From Sphaerisporangium rufum (GTDB taxonomy: Bacteria; Actinomycetota; Actinomycetes; Streptosporangiales; Streptosporangiaceae), in assembly GCF_016863395.1 (NCBI RefSeq), contig NZ_BOOU01000077.1:1-64000 (forward strand): a stretch of 64,000 nt of DNA, read 5' to 3'. Positions 8,478-17,417 of this stretch are shown here, piece by piece. The stretch's first letter is position 1; the number at the start of each line of letters is the position of its first letter. The notes under the pieces are model-generated. The model ran no database searches and had not been told where the DNA came from. It saw only the letters and a list, made by a program, of their open reading frames with translations. The position numbers and the translations under genes were made by a program.

Positions 8478-9290
8478 ATGAACTCCGATCCCACCGCTTC
8501 CACCACCACCACCGCCGCCGGGAAGGCCGCCGAGCTGCGGGCCCTGCACGTGCCGGGGCGGCCGCTGGTGCTGCCCAACGTGTGGGACGCGGCCTCGGCG
8601 CGCGCGGTGGTGGCCGCCGGGTTCCCGGTCGTGGCGACCGGCAGCGCCGCGATCGCGCCCGTGCTCGGGTACGACGACAACGAGGGCACGCCGGCCGGCC
8701 TGGTCCTGGACGCGGTCGCCCGCATCGCCCGGGCGGTGCCGGTGCCCGTCACCGCCGACATGGAACGCGGCTACGGCCTGGCGCCGGCCGAGCTGGTCGA
8801 GCGGCTGGCGGCCACCGGGGCGGCCGGGTTGAACCTGGAGGACACCGACCACCGGACCGGCGCGATGGCCGACCCGGCCGAGCAGGCCGCCTTCCTGGCC
8901 GAGGTCCGGCGGGCCGCCGGCGACGCCGGGGTGGACCTGGTGATCAACGCCCGGGTGGACTCCTACCTGCGCCACGGCGGGACGCCGGCGGAGATCCTCG
9001 CCGACGCGCTGGACCGGGGCCGGCGCTACCTGGCCGCCGGCGCCGACTGCGTCTACCCGATCGGCGCGGCCGCCGCCGAGTCGATCGCCGCGCTGGCCGC
9101 GGAGATGGGCGGCCCGGTGAACGTGCTGTTCCGGCCGGGAGTGCCGCCGCTCGCCGAGCTGGCGGAGCTCGGGGTGGCCCGGATCAGCTTCGGGCACGGC
9201 CTGCACGCCGCCGCCCAAGCGTACCTGGCGGCGATGCTCGGCGAGATCGCCGCCGGCCGCAGCCCCTACGACCTGCCCGCCGGCCGCTAG
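8478..9290 (+). CDS. Isocitrate lyase/PEP mutase family protein
   Basis: A 270-residue TIM-barrel protein of the ICL/PEPM superfamily. Diagnostic segments are LPNVWDAASARAV, TADMERGYG (metal-binding Asp), GLNLEDTD and VINARVDSYL, then GADCVYPIG. These enzymes make or break C-C or C-P bonds next to a carboxylate (2-methylisocitrate lyase, carboxyphosphonoenolpyruvate mutase, oxaloacetate hydrolase). The lyase signature KKCGH is absent, so isocitrate cleavage is unlikely. It stands alone on the plus strand; the next gene converges. Confidence 0.88.
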   Translation: MNSDPTASTTTTAAGKAAELRALHVPGRPLVLPNVWDAASARAVVAAGFPVVATGSAAIAPVLGYDDNEGTPAGLVLDAVARIARAVPVPVTADMERGYGLAPAELVERLAATGAAGLNLEDTDHRTGAMADPAEQAAFLAEVRRAAGDAGVDLVINARVDSYLRHGGTPAEILADALDRGRRYLAAGADCVYPIGAAAAESIAALAAEMGGPVNVLFRPGVPPLAELAELGVARISFGHGLHAAAQAYLAAMLGEIAAGRSPYDLPAGR

Positions 9291-9333
9291 CCCGGCCGGC
9301 GAGCGCGAGCCGGTGATCCGCGGCCCGGTCCCG

Positions 9334-10728
9334 TCAGCGGGCGGGAGCCGGCTCGGGGACGGCGGCGGGAGTGCGGAAGGCGGCGTGCGCGCGGGCCGCG
9401 GCGGCGCCGGCGGCGGCGAGCAGCGCGGCGATGACGGCGCACGTCCACAGCAGCCCCGCGCTCAGGTACAGGCCGCCCAGCGCCGCGATGGCGGCGACCT
9501 CGGCGAGCGTCGGGCCGGTGGAGTTCAGCGCCGACAGCGCCGACGCCCGCTCCGGGCCGGCCACCGCCGACACCCGGGCGATCATCGGACCGTACCCGGC
9601 GGCGTGCCCGGCGCCGGCGGCGAACAGCAGCGGAGCGGTCGCCGCCACCGGCCAGCCGTCCCGCGCCAGCCAGGCCACCGCGAGCGCGGTCACCGCGAAC
9701 ACCGCCGGCCCGGCCACCGGGAGCAGGGCCTGGACGCGCGCGGAACGCCGGGACCAGGTGAGGCTGAGCGCGGCGAAACCCAGCGCGTACGGGGCGAACG
9801 CCAGCCCCGAGCCGAGCGGCCCGTACCCGAGCCGGTCCTGCAGGTGCAGGGTCAGCGCGAACAGCAGGCCCGCGTAGCAGCCCATGACGGTGAAGCAGGT
9901 CACCAGCGCGGGACGCACGCCCGGCGGCCGCAGCACCGACAGGTCGAGCAGCGGCGTCCCGCCCCGCCGGGCGACCCGGCCCTCGAATCGGGCGAACACC
10001 ACCAGGAGCAGCAGGCCGGCCGCCAGGGACGCCCAGGTCCACGGGCCGAAGCCGTGCTCCCGGCCGAAGATCGGCGGGCCGATCAGCGCCGTCATCGCCA
10101 CGGTGAGCAGGACGACCCCGCCGATGTCCAGCCGCCGGGCGTGCGGCGCGCCGGGCGGCAGCACCCGGGCTCCGGCGGCGAGCAGGACGGCGCCGACCGG
10201 CACGTTGACCAGGAAGCCCGGACGCCAGGAGAGGCCGAACAGGTCGGCGCCGACCACCAGGCCGCCCACCAGCTGCCCGAGCGCCACGCCCAGGGCCAGC
10301 ACCATCGAATACAGCCCGATGGCCCGGCCGCGCGCGGCGCCGGTGAAGCGCAGCTGGATGAGCGAGAACACCTGCGGCATCATCAGCGCCGCCGCGGCGG
10401 CCTGGGCCACCCGGGCCGCGACCAGCGCCGGCACCGACGGCGCCAGCCCGCACAGCAGGGACGCGGTGGTGAACCCGGCCAGCCCGTACTGGAAGGCACG
10501 CCGATGGCCCAGCACGTCGCCGAGCCGGGCCCCGGTGACGATCAGCAGCCCGACGGTGAGCAGGTAGGTGGAGACGATCAGCTGGACGGCGGCGCCGCCG
10601 GCGGCGAACTCGCGCTGCATGGACGGCAGGGCGACCGTGATGATCGAACCGTCCATCGACGCCATGGTCTGCCCGGCCAGCAGCACCGCGAGCACGACGC
10701 CGGGCCGGTCCCGGCGGAGGGTGAGCAT
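9334..10728 (-). CDS. MFS drug-exporter-type transporter (DHA2 group)
   Basis: A 464-residue integral membrane protein with about 14 hydrophobic segments, starting MLTLRRDRPGVVLAVLLAG. The first helix contains TMASMDGSIITVALPSMQ, the N-terminal pattern of EmrB/QacA proton antiporters, and ARLGDVLGHRRAF is a motif-A equivalent. Substrate not predictable. The start at 10728 gives a normal N-terminus; the frame stays open through the divergent AraC gene but that part is antisense. An AraC-type activator begins 63 bases away in the other direction and is the likely regulator of this exporter. Confidence 0.85.
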   Translation of the reverse strand: MLTLRRDRPGVVLAVLLAGQTMASMDGSIITVALPSMQREFAAGGAAVQLIVSTYLLTVGLLIVTGARLGDVLGHRRAFQYGLAGFTTASLLCGLAPSVPALVAARVAQAAAAALMMPQVFSLIQLRFTGAARGRAIGLYSMVLALGVALGQLVGGLVVGADLFGLSWRPGFLVNVPVGAVLLAAGARVLPPGAPHARRLDIGGVVLLTVAMTALIGPPIFGREHGFGPWTWASLAAGLLLLVVFARFEGRVARRGGTPLLDLSVLRPPGVRPALVTCFTVMGCYAGLLFALTLHLQDRLGYGPLGSGLAFAPYALGFAALSLTWSRRSARVQALLPVAGPAVFAVTALAVAWLARDGWPVAATAPLLFAAGAGHAAGYGPMIARVSAVAGPERASALSALNSTGPTLAEVAAIAALGGLYLSAGLLWTCAVIAALLAAAGAAAARAHAAFRTPAAVPEPAPAR

Positions 10729-10791
10729 GGCGGCCAGCCTGCCGCCGCAGCTGCCGTCCGTCTTGAAGGTTCTTGTGCATATGGTGGTCGG

Positions 10792-11613
10792 GTGCGCAGC
10801 TCGCGGACCGTCGTCGAGACACCGGACTTCTCGGTCCGGGTGGTGGCGTGCGGCGAGCGGGGTCCCGGCTGGGGTGCGCCCGAGGAGGGCGGCGCCGACG
10901 CGCTGGTGCTGGTGCATCGCGGCATGTTCCGCGTCCGGGCCGGCGGGCGGCCGCTGACCGCCGACCCGACCATGGGATACGTGCAGGCGCCGGGACTCGA
11001 CTACTCCTTCGCCCATCCGGCCGGCGGGGACGTCTGCACCGTCATCGCGGTGGCCGGCCATCTGTGGCACACCGCCGGCGATGTGCCGGCGGCCGGGCCG
11101 GTGGCCGTGGACGGGCGGGTCGAACTGGCCCACCGGCTGCTGCTGCGGTCGGACCGCGATGCCGCCGACCCCGCCGAGCGCCTGGTGCGGACGCTCGCCG
11201 CCGCCGGCGTCCGCCGCCCGCCTCGCGCCGCCGGCGACCGGACCGGCCTGGCCCGGCGGGCGCGCGAGGCCATCGTGGCCGGTGACCCCGATTCGGCGGA
11301 CCTGGTGCGGCTGTCCCGGCTGCTCGACGTGTCGCCCGCGCACCTGAGCCGGGTCTTCCGCCGGCAGGTCGGCATGACGGTCAGCCGCTACCGCAACCGC
11401 GTCCGGGCGAGCAGGGCGCTGCGCCGGTTGGAAGAGGGCGAGACCGACCTCGGGGTGCTGGCGGCCGACCTGGGGTTCGCCGACCAGTCGCACCTGACCC
11501 GGGTGCTGCGCGCCGAGATCGGGCTTCCGCCCGGGCGGCTGCGTGCCCTGCTGGCCGGGATTCCGGAATCGGGACGCCATTCTCGGGAGTTGGAAATCGT
11601 CGGTGAATCGTGA
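10792..11613 (+). CDS. AraC family transcriptional regulator
   Basis: A 273-residue regulator from the GTG at 10792. The first ~160 residues form a cupin-like ligand domain (LVLVHRGMFRV, GYVQAPGLDYSFAHP). The last ~100 hold the two AraC helix-turn-helices, with LSRLLDVSPAHLSRVFRRQ as the first and LGVLAADLGFADQSHLTRVL as the second. It is divergent from the MFS exporter with 63 bases between starts, so it probably controls that gene and itself. No ribosome site precedes the GTG. Confidence 0.85.
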   Translation: MRSSRTVVETPDFSVRVVACGERGPGWGAPEEGGADALVLVHRGMFRVRAGGRPLTADPTMGYVQAPGLDYSFAHPAGGDVCTVIAVAGHLWHTAGDVPAAGPVAVDGRVELAHRLLLRSDRDAADPAERLVRTLAAAGVRRPPRAAGDRTGLARRAREAIVAGDPDSADLVRLSRLLDVSPAHLSRVFRRQVGMTVSRYRNRVRASRALRRLEEGETDLGVLAADLGFADQSHLTRVLRAEIGLPPGRLRALLAGIPESGRHSRELEIVGES

Positions 11614-11624
11614 CCGGCAGGTGA

Positions 11625-11680
11625 CGGTAAAGTTTTTTGTCGCTGATATGATGGTCAATTAGATTTGTATATTCCATAAT
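11625..11680 (+). promoter_or_regulatory. AT-rich promoter island before the methyltransferase gene
   Basis: This short stretch is far richer in A and T than the surroundings and holds TATGAT (11647), TATATT (11668-11673) and CATAAT (11675-11680). TATATT is 7 bases before the GTG at 11681, the arrangement of a leaderless transcript. Confidence 0.4.
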
Positions 11681-12553
11681 GTGGAATCGAATGGAATGCC
11701 GAGCCGCACGGCGCTCACCGCCGCGGCGGCCCGCGCGGCGCATCTGATCGTCGACGCCGAGCCGCACATCTTCGCCGACACCCTCGCCCTTCCGCTGCTC
11801 GGTGACCGTGCCGAGGAACTGGTCGCCTACCATCGCCTGCACGGCACCCATCCGGTGCTGGCGGGTGCCCGGCTGGCGGCCACCACGCGCGGCCGGTTCA
11901 CCGAGGACCGGCTGGCGGCCGCGGTCGCCCGCGGCACCGGGCAGTACGTGGTCCTCGGCGCCGGCCTGGACTCCTACGCCTACCGGGCGGGCCCGGGCGG
12001 CCCGCGGGTCTTCGAGGTCGACCACCCGGCCACCCAGGACTGGAAGCGCGCCGCGCTGGCGGCGGCCGGGATCGCCGTCCCGCCGGACGTGGTGTTCGTC
12101 CCGGCCGATCTGGAGCGGGATCCGCCGGTGACCGCACTGGCCCGGCACGGGTTCGACCCGGCCCGGCCGGCGTTCGTGAGCTGGCTGGGCGTGACCATGT
12201 ACCTCACCCCGGATGCCGTCGGGCGGACGCTCGCCGCGCTGGGCGGCCTGGCCCCGGGCACCGAGGTCGTGCTCGATCACATGGTGCCGGAGGAGCGGCG
12301 CGACGAGCTCGGCCGGATGTACGCGGCGGCCGTCGCGCCGGTCGCGGCCGAGGGCGGCGAGCCGTGGCGGGGGATCTTCGCTCCGGAGGACATGGCCGCC
12401 CTGCTAGCGGCGCACGGATTCGCCGTCCGGGAGCAGGCATGGCAGGGCGAGTCGGTGGACGCCGCGCTGTGGGACCGCTCCGACGCGCTGCGACCGCACC
12501 GCCTGCCGATGCTGACCCGGGCGGCCGTCACCGGCGTGCGGCCGGCGTCATAG
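11681..12553 (+). CDS. SAM-dependent methyltransferase, TIGR00027 / leucine carboxyl methyltransferase type
   Basis: A 290-residue class I methyltransferase. MPSRTALTAAAARAAHL near the start, the SAM-binding strand QYVVLGAGLDSYAYR, an acidic end of strand 2 (VFEVDHPATQ), and FVSWLGVTMYLT in the middle mark the actinobacterial family abundant in mycobacteria. The substrate is unknown; the family resembles O-methyltransferases acting on carboxyl or hydroxyl groups. Start could be the GTG at 11681 (leaderless) or ATG at 11696, which matches the usual N-terminus better. Confidence 0.88.
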   Translation: MESNGMPSRTALTAAAARAAHLIVDAEPHIFADTLALPLLGDRAEELVAYHRLHGTHPVLAGARLAATTRGRFTEDRLAAAVARGTGQYVVLGAGLDSYAYRAGPGGPRVFEVDHPATQDWKRAALAAAGIAVPPDVVFVPADLERDPPVTALARHGFDPARPAFVSWLGVTMYLTPDAVGRTLAALGGLAPGTEVVLDHMVPEERRDELGRMYAAAVAPVAAEGGEPWRGIFAPEDMAALLAAHGFAVREQAWQGESVDAALWDRSDALRPHRLPMLTRAAVTGVRPAS

Positions 12554-13150
12554 GCCGCGGCCGCCGGGCGGGTCGAGCGCCCGGCCGAGCGCCCGGTCGA
12601 GCAGCCGGGTCAACTCCGCGAAGGCCGCGTCCACCCGCTCGTGCTCCCCGGTCGCGCGGCGGTCCAGCAGCAGCCCGCGCAGGACGGCGAGCACCAGGGT
12701 GGCCGACGCGGCGGGGTCGGGATGGCCGCCGGCGCGCAGGCCAGCCTCGAGGTGGGGCAGCCAGTCGTGCACCGCCATCGCCGGGAAGTCCGGCCAGGGC
12801 ACGTCGGAGGCCGGCAGGCCGTGCACGGTGCCGAACAGCCGGACGTAACCCTCGGCCTCGGGCCCGGCGAGCGTGCGCCACGCGGCCGCCAGCGTCACCG
12901 CGTAGTCCTCCTCCGGGCGGTGCCGCAGGGCCCGCCGGAACAGCTCCAGCTGCCGGCGGCGGGCCTCCACCAGCGCCGCCTTCACCAGGCGGTCCTTGGT
13001 GCCGAAGTGGTAGATCAGCATGCGCGGGCTGGTGCCCAGCGATTCGGCGAGCGGCCGCAGCGAGGTCACCGGCAGGCCGTGCGCGACCAGGTGGTGTACC
13101 GCGCCGTCCAGCAGGCGATCGCGGATCTCCGGCTGTGGATGCCGTCCCAT
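12548..13150 (-). CDS. TetR/AcrR family repressor
   Basis: A 200-residue TetR-type regulator. The N-terminal helix-turn-helix covers residues 8-55 (IRDRLLDGAVHHLVAHG, TSLRPLAESLGTSPRMLIYHF, with the usual K at the end of the third helix). The C-terminal ~140 residues are the variable ligand and dimer domain. It runs convergent to the methyltransferase (its end overlaps that gene's end by 6 bases) and divergent to the alpha/beta hydrolase, whose start is 76 bases away, so it is the likely repressor of the hydrolase. Confidence 0.9.
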   Translation of the reverse strand: MGRHPQPEIRDRLLDGAVHHLVAHGLPVTSLRPLAESLGTSPRMLIYHFGTKDRLVKAALVEARRRQLELFRRALRHRPEEDYAVTLAAAWRTLAGPEAEGYVRLFGTVHGLPASDVPWPDFPAMAVHDWLPHLEAGLRAGGHPDPAASATLVLAVLRGLLLDRRATGEHERVDAAFAELTRLLDRALGRALDPPGGRGL

Positions 13151-13226
13151 CCCCCCACTTTTTCACGTAATGATCGATACGTCTAACGTGGCCGGGGTGA
13201 GGAGATCTTCGGCAGGGAGGAACGCG

Positions 13227-13916
13227 ATGCGAGTCGTCTTCGTGCACGGCGCCTGTGTCCGCGACGGCGCCTGGTGGTGGTCGCGAGTGGCCGCGCTGCT
13301 GGGCGAGCGGGGCGTGGCGAGCGAGGCGGTGGCGCTGCCGAGCTGCGGTGAGGACGGCCGGGCGCCCGGCACCGGCGGTCCCGGGCTAGCCGACGACGTC
13401 GCCGCGGTGCGCCGGGTCCTGGCCGGCGGCGGCCCGGTGACCGCCGTCGGGCACTCCTACGGGGGCGTGGTGATCACCGAGGCGGCGGCCGGCGTCCCCG
13501 AGGTGACCGGCCTGCTGTACATCGCCGCGTTCCTCCCGGAGCCGGGCGAGTCGCTGGCCACGTTCGGCGGCGGGGAGGTGCCGCCGTACCTGGACCCCGC
13601 CGCGGACGGCACGTTCGGCGTGCGGCGGGAGATGCTCCAGGACCTGTTCCTGCAGGACTGCGACGAGGCGGCGGTGACCGGCGCCGAGGCCCGGCTGGCG
13701 CGCCAGTCCCTGCACGCCACCACCGAACCGGTCCAGGCGGCCGCCTGGCGGCAGGTGCCCGCCACCTACCTGGTGTGCGCGGACGACCGGGCCACCCCGC
13801 CGGCCGTGCAGCGGGCGCAGGCCGCCCGGGCCGGCCGGGTCGTCGAGGTGCCCGCCGGGCACCACCCGTTCCTGTCCCGGCCGGAGCTGGTGGCCCGGGA
13901 ACTCCCGGTCGGGTGA
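13227..13916 (+). CDS. Alpha/beta hydrolase
   Basis: A 229-residue hydrolase of the AB_hydrolase_6 / EstC kind. The start at 13227 follows AGGGAGG and gives MRVVFVHGACVRDGAWWW with the oxyanion-hole HGA. The nucleophile is Ser77 in GHSYGG, the acid probably Asp186 or 187 in VCADDRATPP, and the base His212 or 213 in PAGHHPFLSRP, so the triad is complete. Likely a small-ester or polyketide-degradation esterase; the substrate is not visible. The TetR gene next door reads in the opposite direction. Confidence 0.87.
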   Translation: MRVVFVHGACVRDGAWWWSRVAALLGERGVASEAVALPSCGEDGRAPGTGGPGLADDVAAVRRVLAGGGPVTAVGHSYGGVVITEAAAGVPEVTGLLYIAAFLPEPGESLATFGGGEVPPYLDPAADGTFGVRREMLQDLFLQDCDEAAVTGAEARLARQSLHATTEPVQAAAWRQVPATYLVCADDRATPPAVQRAQAARAGRVVEVPAGHHPFLSRPELVARELPVG

Positions 13917-13919
13917 CCG

Positions 13920-15461
13920 CTAGTCGAAGACCGCCTCCCTGGTGCGGCGGGGCATGAGGAAGAGGGCCAGCACCCCGAGCACCGCCACCACCAGCAGCGC
14001 GAGGAAGACGTTGTGCGTCGCCTCCCGCAGCGCGCCGCGGACGAAGGCCGCCGCGGCGTCACCGCCGGCGGCGGCCCCCCCGCCGAGCACCGAGCCGGTC
14101 GCGTCCAGCCCGTCGGGCAGCTTCCCGGCCACCGCGGCCGGCGGATGCGCGAACCGGGCGGTGAGCGTCGCGTTGGCGATCGCGCCGAGCACGGCGGTGC
14201 CCACCGCACTGCCGATGGACCGGGAGAACAGGTTGGTGGCGGTGACCACCCCGCGCCGCTCCCAGCCCACCACCGACTGCACCGCGACCATCGTCGGGCT
14301 GGACGACAGGCCGAGCCCGGCGCCGACTACGAAGCACGCGGCGGCCACCAGCCAGATGGGCGTGTCGCCGGTCAGCAGCAGCGCGCACATGGCGGCGCCG
14401 GCCACCACCAGCCCGCTGCCGATCACCGCGGTGTCCCGGAAGCCGATCCGCATGTACAGCCGGCCGGACAGCGTCGCGGCGAGCGGCCAGCCGACGGTGA
14501 GCGCGGCCAGCGCGAAACCGGCCACCAGGGCGCCGGTGCCGAGCACCCCCTCGGCGTAGGTGGGGATGTAGGAGGTCAGCCCCATCAGCAGCACCCCGAT
14601 GCCGAGGGCGACGACGTTGCCGCCGGCCAGCGTGCGGTTCCGGAAGACCCACAGCGGCAGGATCGGCTCGGCCGCCCGCCGCTCCACCAGGACGAACGCG
14701 GCGGTCAGCGCGACACCCGCGGTGAAGATGGCGATGCTCGGCAGTGAGTTCCAGGCCCAGGCGACCCCGCCTTCCAGCAGGCCGAGGATGATCAGCGACG
14801 AGCCGGCGGTGAGCAGCACGGTGCCCAGGTAGTCGATGTGGTGCTCGCGCCGCTCCACCCGCTCGCGGAACCGCCGGGCGAGCATCCAGGCGGCGGCCGC
14901 GCCGAGCGGGAGGTTGATGAAGAAGATCCACCGCCAGGAGACGTACTCGGAGAACAGGCCGCCGAGCGCCGGGCCGACGACCGCGGATACCCCCCACACG
15001 CTGGCCACGTACCCCTGCACCCGGGCGCGTTCCTCGACCGAGTACATGTCGCCCACCATGGTGACGCTCATCGGCTGGATGGCGCCGGCGCCGATGCCCT
15101 GCACCGCGCGGAACGCGATGAGCGCGGGCATGCTCCAGGCCAGCCCGCACAGCACCGAGCCGAGCAGGAACACCGCGATGCCGAAGAACATGACCGGCTT
15201 GCGGCCGAAGACGTCGGCCAGCTTGCCGTAGATGGGGACCGTCACCGCCTGGGTGAGCAGGTAGATCGAGAAGAGCCAGGGGAACTGGGCGAAGCCGCCG
15301 AGGTCGCGTACGACCGACGGCACCGCGGTGGCGATGATCGTGCTGTCGATGGCCACCAGCCCGGTACAGAGCATGATCGCCGCGAGCACCCGGCCGCGTT
15401 CCGACCGCAGCCCCAGGCCGTCCGATGTCGCGGTGCTCGTCACGGTCGGGGTGCTCCTCAC
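13920..15461 (-). CDS. MDR-type MFS transporter (DHA2, EmrB/QacA)
   Basis: A 513-residue exporter with 14 predicted membrane helices. LCTGLVAIDSTIIATAVPSV is the first helix, GKLADVFGRKPVMFFG the conserved motif A, AFRAVQGIGAGAIQPM follows, and AVVGPALGGLFSEY is the antiporter motif C. It should pump lipophilic drugs or secondary metabolites out in exchange for protons. It ends 3 bases from the hydrolase stop. The promoter gap to the sigma factor at 15745 is about 280 bases and is shared. Confidence 0.9.
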   Translation of the reverse strand: MRSTPTVTSTATSDGLGLRSERGRVLAAIMLCTGLVAIDSTIIATAVPSVVRDLGGFAQFPWLFSIYLLTQAVTVPIYGKLADVFGRKPVMFFGIAVFLLGSVLCGLAWSMPALIAFRAVQGIGAGAIQPMSVTMVGDMYSVEERARVQGYVASVWGVSAVVGPALGGLFSEYVSWRWIFFINLPLGAAAAWMLARRFRERVERREHHIDYLGTVLLTAGSSLIILGLLEGGVAWAWNSLPSIAIFTAGVALTAAFVLVERRAAEPILPLWVFRNRTLAGGNVVALGIGVLLMGLTSYIPTYAEGVLGTGALVAGFALAALTVGWPLAATLSGRLYMRIGFRDTAVIGSGLVVAGAAMCALLLTGDTPIWLVAAACFVVGAGLGLSSSPTMVAVQSVVGWERRGVVTATNLFSRSIGSAVGTAVLGAIANATLTARFAHPPAAVAGKLPDGLDATGSVLGGGAAAGGDAAAAFVRGALREATHNVFLALLVVAVLGVLALFLMPRRTREAVFD

Positions 15462-15711
15462 GGTCGGCTGCGGCGGGGCCGGGACGGGCCGCCGGGGCGG
15501 CGGTCCACGGGCGTACCCAACCGGTTCCCCGTCCCGTACATTCCCCGCTGACCGGAAAGCGCCCTCTATATGGAGCTATGGGCAATTTCGAAGTAACGCC
15601 AGGGCCGGCACCGCACGCCGCCTCTCCGGTGGTGCCGCCACCGCACCGCCGGAACGGCGTGCATCGCCGGCGGCCGATCGCCGCCGGACCGGAAAAGGCT
15701 GCGCACCTTCC

Positions 15712-15735
15712 AACCTTTGTAACGCTTGTGGCGTT
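15712..15735 (+). promoter_or_regulatory. Candidate ECF-type autoregulatory promoter
   Basis: AAC at 15712-15714 and CGTT at 15732-15735 are separated by 17 bases, the spacing of many ECF sigma promoters (AAC-N16/17-CGTY). Transcription would begin a few bases before the ATG at 15745, giving a leaderless mRNA. The -35 part departs from GGAAC at two positions. Confidence 0.35.
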
Positions 15736-15744
15736 CTTGTACAC

Positions 15745-16260
15745 ATGGACCGTTACGACGGGTTTCGGGAGTTCGTGCGGGTACGCCAGCAGTCGCTGAT
15801 GCGGACCGCGTACCTGCTCACCGGTGACGCCCACCTTGCCGAAGATCTGCTGCAGACGGTCCTCATCCGGGTCGCCGCGCACTGGCGGAAGCTGGACGGC
15901 GGCGGCAACGCCGAGGCGTACACCCGCAAGGCGCTGATCAACCAGCACATCTCCTGGCGGCGGCGGAAGATCGTCGAAACCCCGCATGCCGAGCTGCCCG
16001 AACCCGGTGGCCGGCATGACGAGGCCACGGTCCGCCGGCTGGTCCTGCGCCAGGCGCTCGCCCGGCTCACCCCCCGCCAGCGGACGGTGATAGTCCTGCG
16101 GTTCTTCGAGGACCGCACCGAGGTCGAGACGGCGCATCTGATGAACTGCACGATCGGCACGGTCAAGAGCCAGACGCATCACGCCCTGTCCAGGCTGCGC
16201 ACCATGGCGCCCGAACTGGCCGGGCTGCTCGACGACGCCGCGACGGAGGGATCCCGATGA
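15745..16260 (+). CDS. ECF RNA polymerase sigma factor, SigE-family type
   Basis: A 171-residue sigma-70 family factor with region 2 (QSLMRTAYLLTGDAHLAEDLLQT) and region 4 (LTPRQRTVIVLRFFEDRTEVETAHLMNCTIGTVKSQTHHALSRL). FFED and TIGTVKSQ are typical of the SigE-family ECF group of actinobacteria. There is no ribosome site before ATG 15745; a leaderless start from an ECF-like promoter is plausible. Its stop overlaps the next start (ATGA), so it is co-translated with a membrane protein likely to control it. Confidence 0.9.
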   Translation: MDRYDGFREFVRVRQQSLMRTAYLLTGDAHLAEDLLQTVLIRVAAHWRKLDGGGNAEAYTRKALINQHISWRRRKIVETPHAELPEPGGRHDEATVRRLVLRQALARLTPRQRTVIVLRFFEDRTEVETAHLMNCTIGTVKSQTHHALSRLRTMAPELAGLLDDAATEGSR

Positions 16261-17381
16261 ACATGTTGCGCGACGATCTGCGGCACATCGCCGGGGAGGC
16301 CCCGGACGTCGACCTCACCGAGCGCGCGATCCGCGGCGCGCGGCGCCGGCGCGCGACCGCGGTGGCGGCGGCCGCGGCCATGGCGCTGGTCGTGACGGCG
16401 GGGACGGTGAGCGCCGTGATCTCCGGTGTGCTGCCCGCCCGGCGAGCCGCCCCCATCGTCGCCCCCACTCCCGTCATGGTCGCGTCCCCGTTGCCGGACA
16501 GCGGGGTCGGCCCGCTGGCCCACGCCCACCGGACAAGTTGCCGGATAGGCGTCGAGGAGAACTGTGTCGTGACCTGGCGGGTCGAGACCGCCGACGGCGA
16601 CGTCTACCGGCTCGATCCGGCCCGCTACCACTCCGGCGGGCCGATGGCGATCACGCCGGACGGGCTGCGCCTGGCGTACTACGACCCCGCACGGCAGCGC
16701 TTCCAGGTCCGTGACCTGGCGAGCGGCCAGGTCTGGACGGCGCCCCGGCAGACCGGCCCCGAGCTGCTCGACAACGGTGACACCGTCCTGAGAATCTCGC
16801 CGGACGGGCTCCACCTCACCTACTCATGTTTCGGCTGCCGGTCGAAGCCGTACAACGTGCTGATCGACATGGCGGGCCGGCGGCAAAGCACGCTCCCCGC
16901 CGAGTGGATTCCGGTGAGCGTCGGTGCGGGGGGCGGGCCGGTGACCTTGATCTGGCCGTACGACGACCACACGTCCATCCGGGTCTTGGACCGGGCGGGA
17001 CGGGACGAGCGGCGCACGGTGACCATCCAGACGTTCACCGACAGGTTCAGCACGCTGGGACCGGACGGGCGGACGATCGCCTGGCTCGACCTGGGGACCG
17101 CCGAACCGGCTCCGCAGGCGCGGATCGTGGTCACCGACCTCGCGCAGGGCGGGAGCGGCAGGTCGGTGACCGTCGGGGCGCTGCCCGACGGGTACCGGCC
17201 GGCCAGGCTCGGGTCCTGGCTCGGTCCCGCGGAGGTCACCATGCTGGCGTATCCGGAGGAGCCCGGGCGGGGGGCCACGCCGATGCTCTACGCGGTCGAT
17301 GTCGCTACCGGCGCGGTGCGGGAGATCATGCGCCTTCCCGCCGACCAGAGTGCCATCGTCGTTCCCGGGCTGGTCCGCTAG
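16257..17381 (+). CDS. Single-pass membrane protein with beta-propeller-like domain, sigma-factor partner
   Basis: A 374-residue protein. Residues 1-40 are cytoplasmic and basic (RAIRGARRRRATA), then one membrane helix at about 43-62, then an outer domain of ~300 residues with TolB/WD40-like repeats (MAITPDGLRLAYYDP, LRISPDGLHLTYSCFG, STLGPDGRTIAWLDLG). The position and ATGA overlap with the sigma gene suggest an anti-sigma or sensor role, but no zinc-binding anti-sigma motif is visible. The propeller could bind a cell-wall ligand; this is inference. Confidence 0.7.
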   Translation: MNMLRDDLRHIAGEAPDVDLTERAIRGARRRRATAVAAAAAMALVVTAGTVSAVISGVLPARRAAPIVAPTPVMVASPLPDSGVGPLAHAHRTSCRIGVEENCVVTWRVETADGDVYRLDPARYHSGGPMAITPDGLRLAYYDPARQRFQVRDLASGQVWTAPRQTGPELLDNGDTVLRISPDGLHLTYSCFGCRSKPYNVLIDMAGRRQSTLPAEWIPVSVGAGGGPVTLIWPYDDHTSIRVLDRAGRDERRTVTIQTFTDRFSTLGPDGRTIAWLDLGTAEPAPQARIVVTDLAQGGSGRSVTVGALPDGYRPARLGSWLGPAEVTMLAYPEEPGRGATPMLYAVDVATGAVREIMRLPADQSAIVVPGLVR

Positions 17382-17385
17382 CCCC

Positions 17386-17417
17386 GCCGGTGGGCCCGGG
17401 ACGCCGGGCCCACCGGC
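17386..17417. terminator. Bidirectional hairpin terminator
   Basis: A perfect 13-bp stem, GCCGGTGGGCCCG with its complement, encloses a 6-base loop and fills the gap between two convergent genes. There is no T tract on either side. Confidence 0.65.

Noticed and set aside
8478-9290. Isocitrate lyase proper
   Set aside because: The KKCGH signature is missing and the protein is only 270 residues, so only the superfamily is claimed.
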